From assembly GCA_030618495.1 (NCBI GenBank), contig JAUXDE010000097.1, forward strand, positions 1 through 6,215: a stretch of 6,215 nt of DNA, given 5' to 3'. Under the pieces are notes generated by a model. That model saw nothing but the letters and a program-made list of their open reading frames with translations. It did no database searches and was not told the DNA's origin. A program made the translations under genes and the position numbers. This document shows, in pieces, positions 5,632-6,215 of this stretch (position 1 is its first letter; every line of letters begins with the position of its first letter). The DNA comes from Clostridia bacterium (GTDB lineage Bacteria; UBA6262; WVXT01; JAUXBS01).

Positions 5632-6215
5632 ATGAAGAATAAGATTACGGATTTTGTGGCTTCAATTAAATATGACAGCAGGTTACTGCCGTACGATATT
5701 GAGGGTAGTGTAGCCCACTGCAGGATGCTGGTTAAATGCAAAATTATTCCGCAGAAGGACGGCAGGAAAATAATAAGCGGATTAAACAGAATACTCGTTA
5801 AGTACAACAGCGGCAGGTTGAAATTTTCCGCCAGGTACGAGGATGTTCATTACGCGGTTGAAAAAATGCTGATTAAGGATATAGGCGAAGTGGGCGGCAA
5901 GCTTCATACCGCGCGGAGCAGGAATGACCAGGTGTCGCTGGATTTACGCCTGTACCTCCGCAATATAATAAACGACATTGCGGGGAAGATTGAAGAATTT
6001 AAATCGGTTATCAAGAAAACGGCTGCGAAGAACATTGATGTAATCATGCCCGGATTCACGCACATGCAGCACGCCCAGCCAATATTATTTAGCCAGCATA
6101 TCATGGCTTATTCCTTCATGCTGGCCAGGGATGAGCAAAGATTGCGGGACTGTCTGACAAGGGTTAATATAATGCCCCTCGGGGCTGCCGCTCTTGCGGG
6201 GACGGCATTTCCCAT
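5632..6215 (+). CDS. argH: Argininosuccinate lyase, N-terminal part (cut by the window edge)
   Basis: ArgH cleaves argininosuccinate to arginine and fumarate, the last step of arginine synthesis; it belongs to the fumarase/aspartase superfamily and acts as a cytosolic homotetramer. The visible 194 residues contain ASIKYDSRLLPYDIEGSVAH (10-29), GEVGGKLHTARSRNDQVS (85-102, substrate-binding loop), PGFTHMQHAQPILFSQH (140-156, carrying the conserved catalytic-region histidine) and NIMPLGAAALAGTAFP (179-194). The family's flexible GSSxMPQKKNP loop with the catalytic serine lies beyond the right edge. The N-terminus is odd: most ArgH proteins start with about 10-15 extra residues including WGGRF, and none are encoded here, since an in-frame stop closes the frame 16 bases upstream of the start. 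The gene follows argG by 74 bases that hold the structured RNA. Confidence 0.95.
   Translation, partial: MKNKITDFVASIKYDSRLLPYDIEGSVAHCRMLVKCKIIPQKDGRKIISGLNRILVKYNSGRLKFSARYEDVHYAVEKMLIKDIGEVGGKLHTARSRNDQVSLDLRLYLRNIINDIAGKIEEFKSVIKKTAAKNIDVIMPGFTHMQHAQPILFSQHIMAYSFMLARDEQRLRDCLTRVNIMPLGAAALAGTAFP

Overview
The window is ordinary-looking bacterial chromosome. All recognisable genes lie on the + strand and most have purine-rich Shine-Dalgarno sites. Base composition is mixed: the first ~740 bases are AT-rich (about 25% G+C at 481-540), while parts of argD are very GC-rich (about 70% at 3841-3900). AGG is a common arginine codon. The FAD oxidoreductase tail at the left edge belongs to a type common in anaerobes. 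Together these suggest an uncultured, probably anaerobic bacterium, but the sequence alone does not fix the phylum.

Layout. (1) 3-455 is the C-terminal end of a pyridine nucleotide-disulfide oxidoreductase whose FAD/NAD domains lie off the left edge. (2) 456-743 is an AT-rich gap holding what looks like a small membrane-protein gene broken by one in-frame amber codon. (3) A near-consensus sigma-70 promoter (TTGACA, 17-bp spacer, TATTAT) at 727-755 points into a comEC/rec2-like gene. That gene's membrane channel domain is well kept, but its C-terminal metallo-beta-lactamase-like domain has lost the usual metal-ligand motifs. (4) Three nucleotides after comEC begin the arginine genes argD, argG and argH; argH runs off the right edge. 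A small GC hairpin sits between argD and argG. A compact RNA fold ending in a U-run, with two mutually exclusive pairings, sits between argG and argH.

How the genes work together. ArgD makes N-acetylornithine, ArgG joins citrulline to aspartate, and ArgH splits argininosuccinate to arginine and fumarate. The steps in between (deacetylation or acetyl transfer, and ArgF carbamoylation) are not encoded here. The spacing suggests that comEC and the arg genes can be read as one transcript from the promoter at 727-755. ComEC would be an unrelated DNA-uptake passenger at the head of an arginine operon.

I see no clearly new multi-gene system. The points most worth checking are the RNA element before argH, the degenerate ComEC nuclease domain, the amber-interrupted small gene, and the missing N-terminal WGGRF segment of ArgH.
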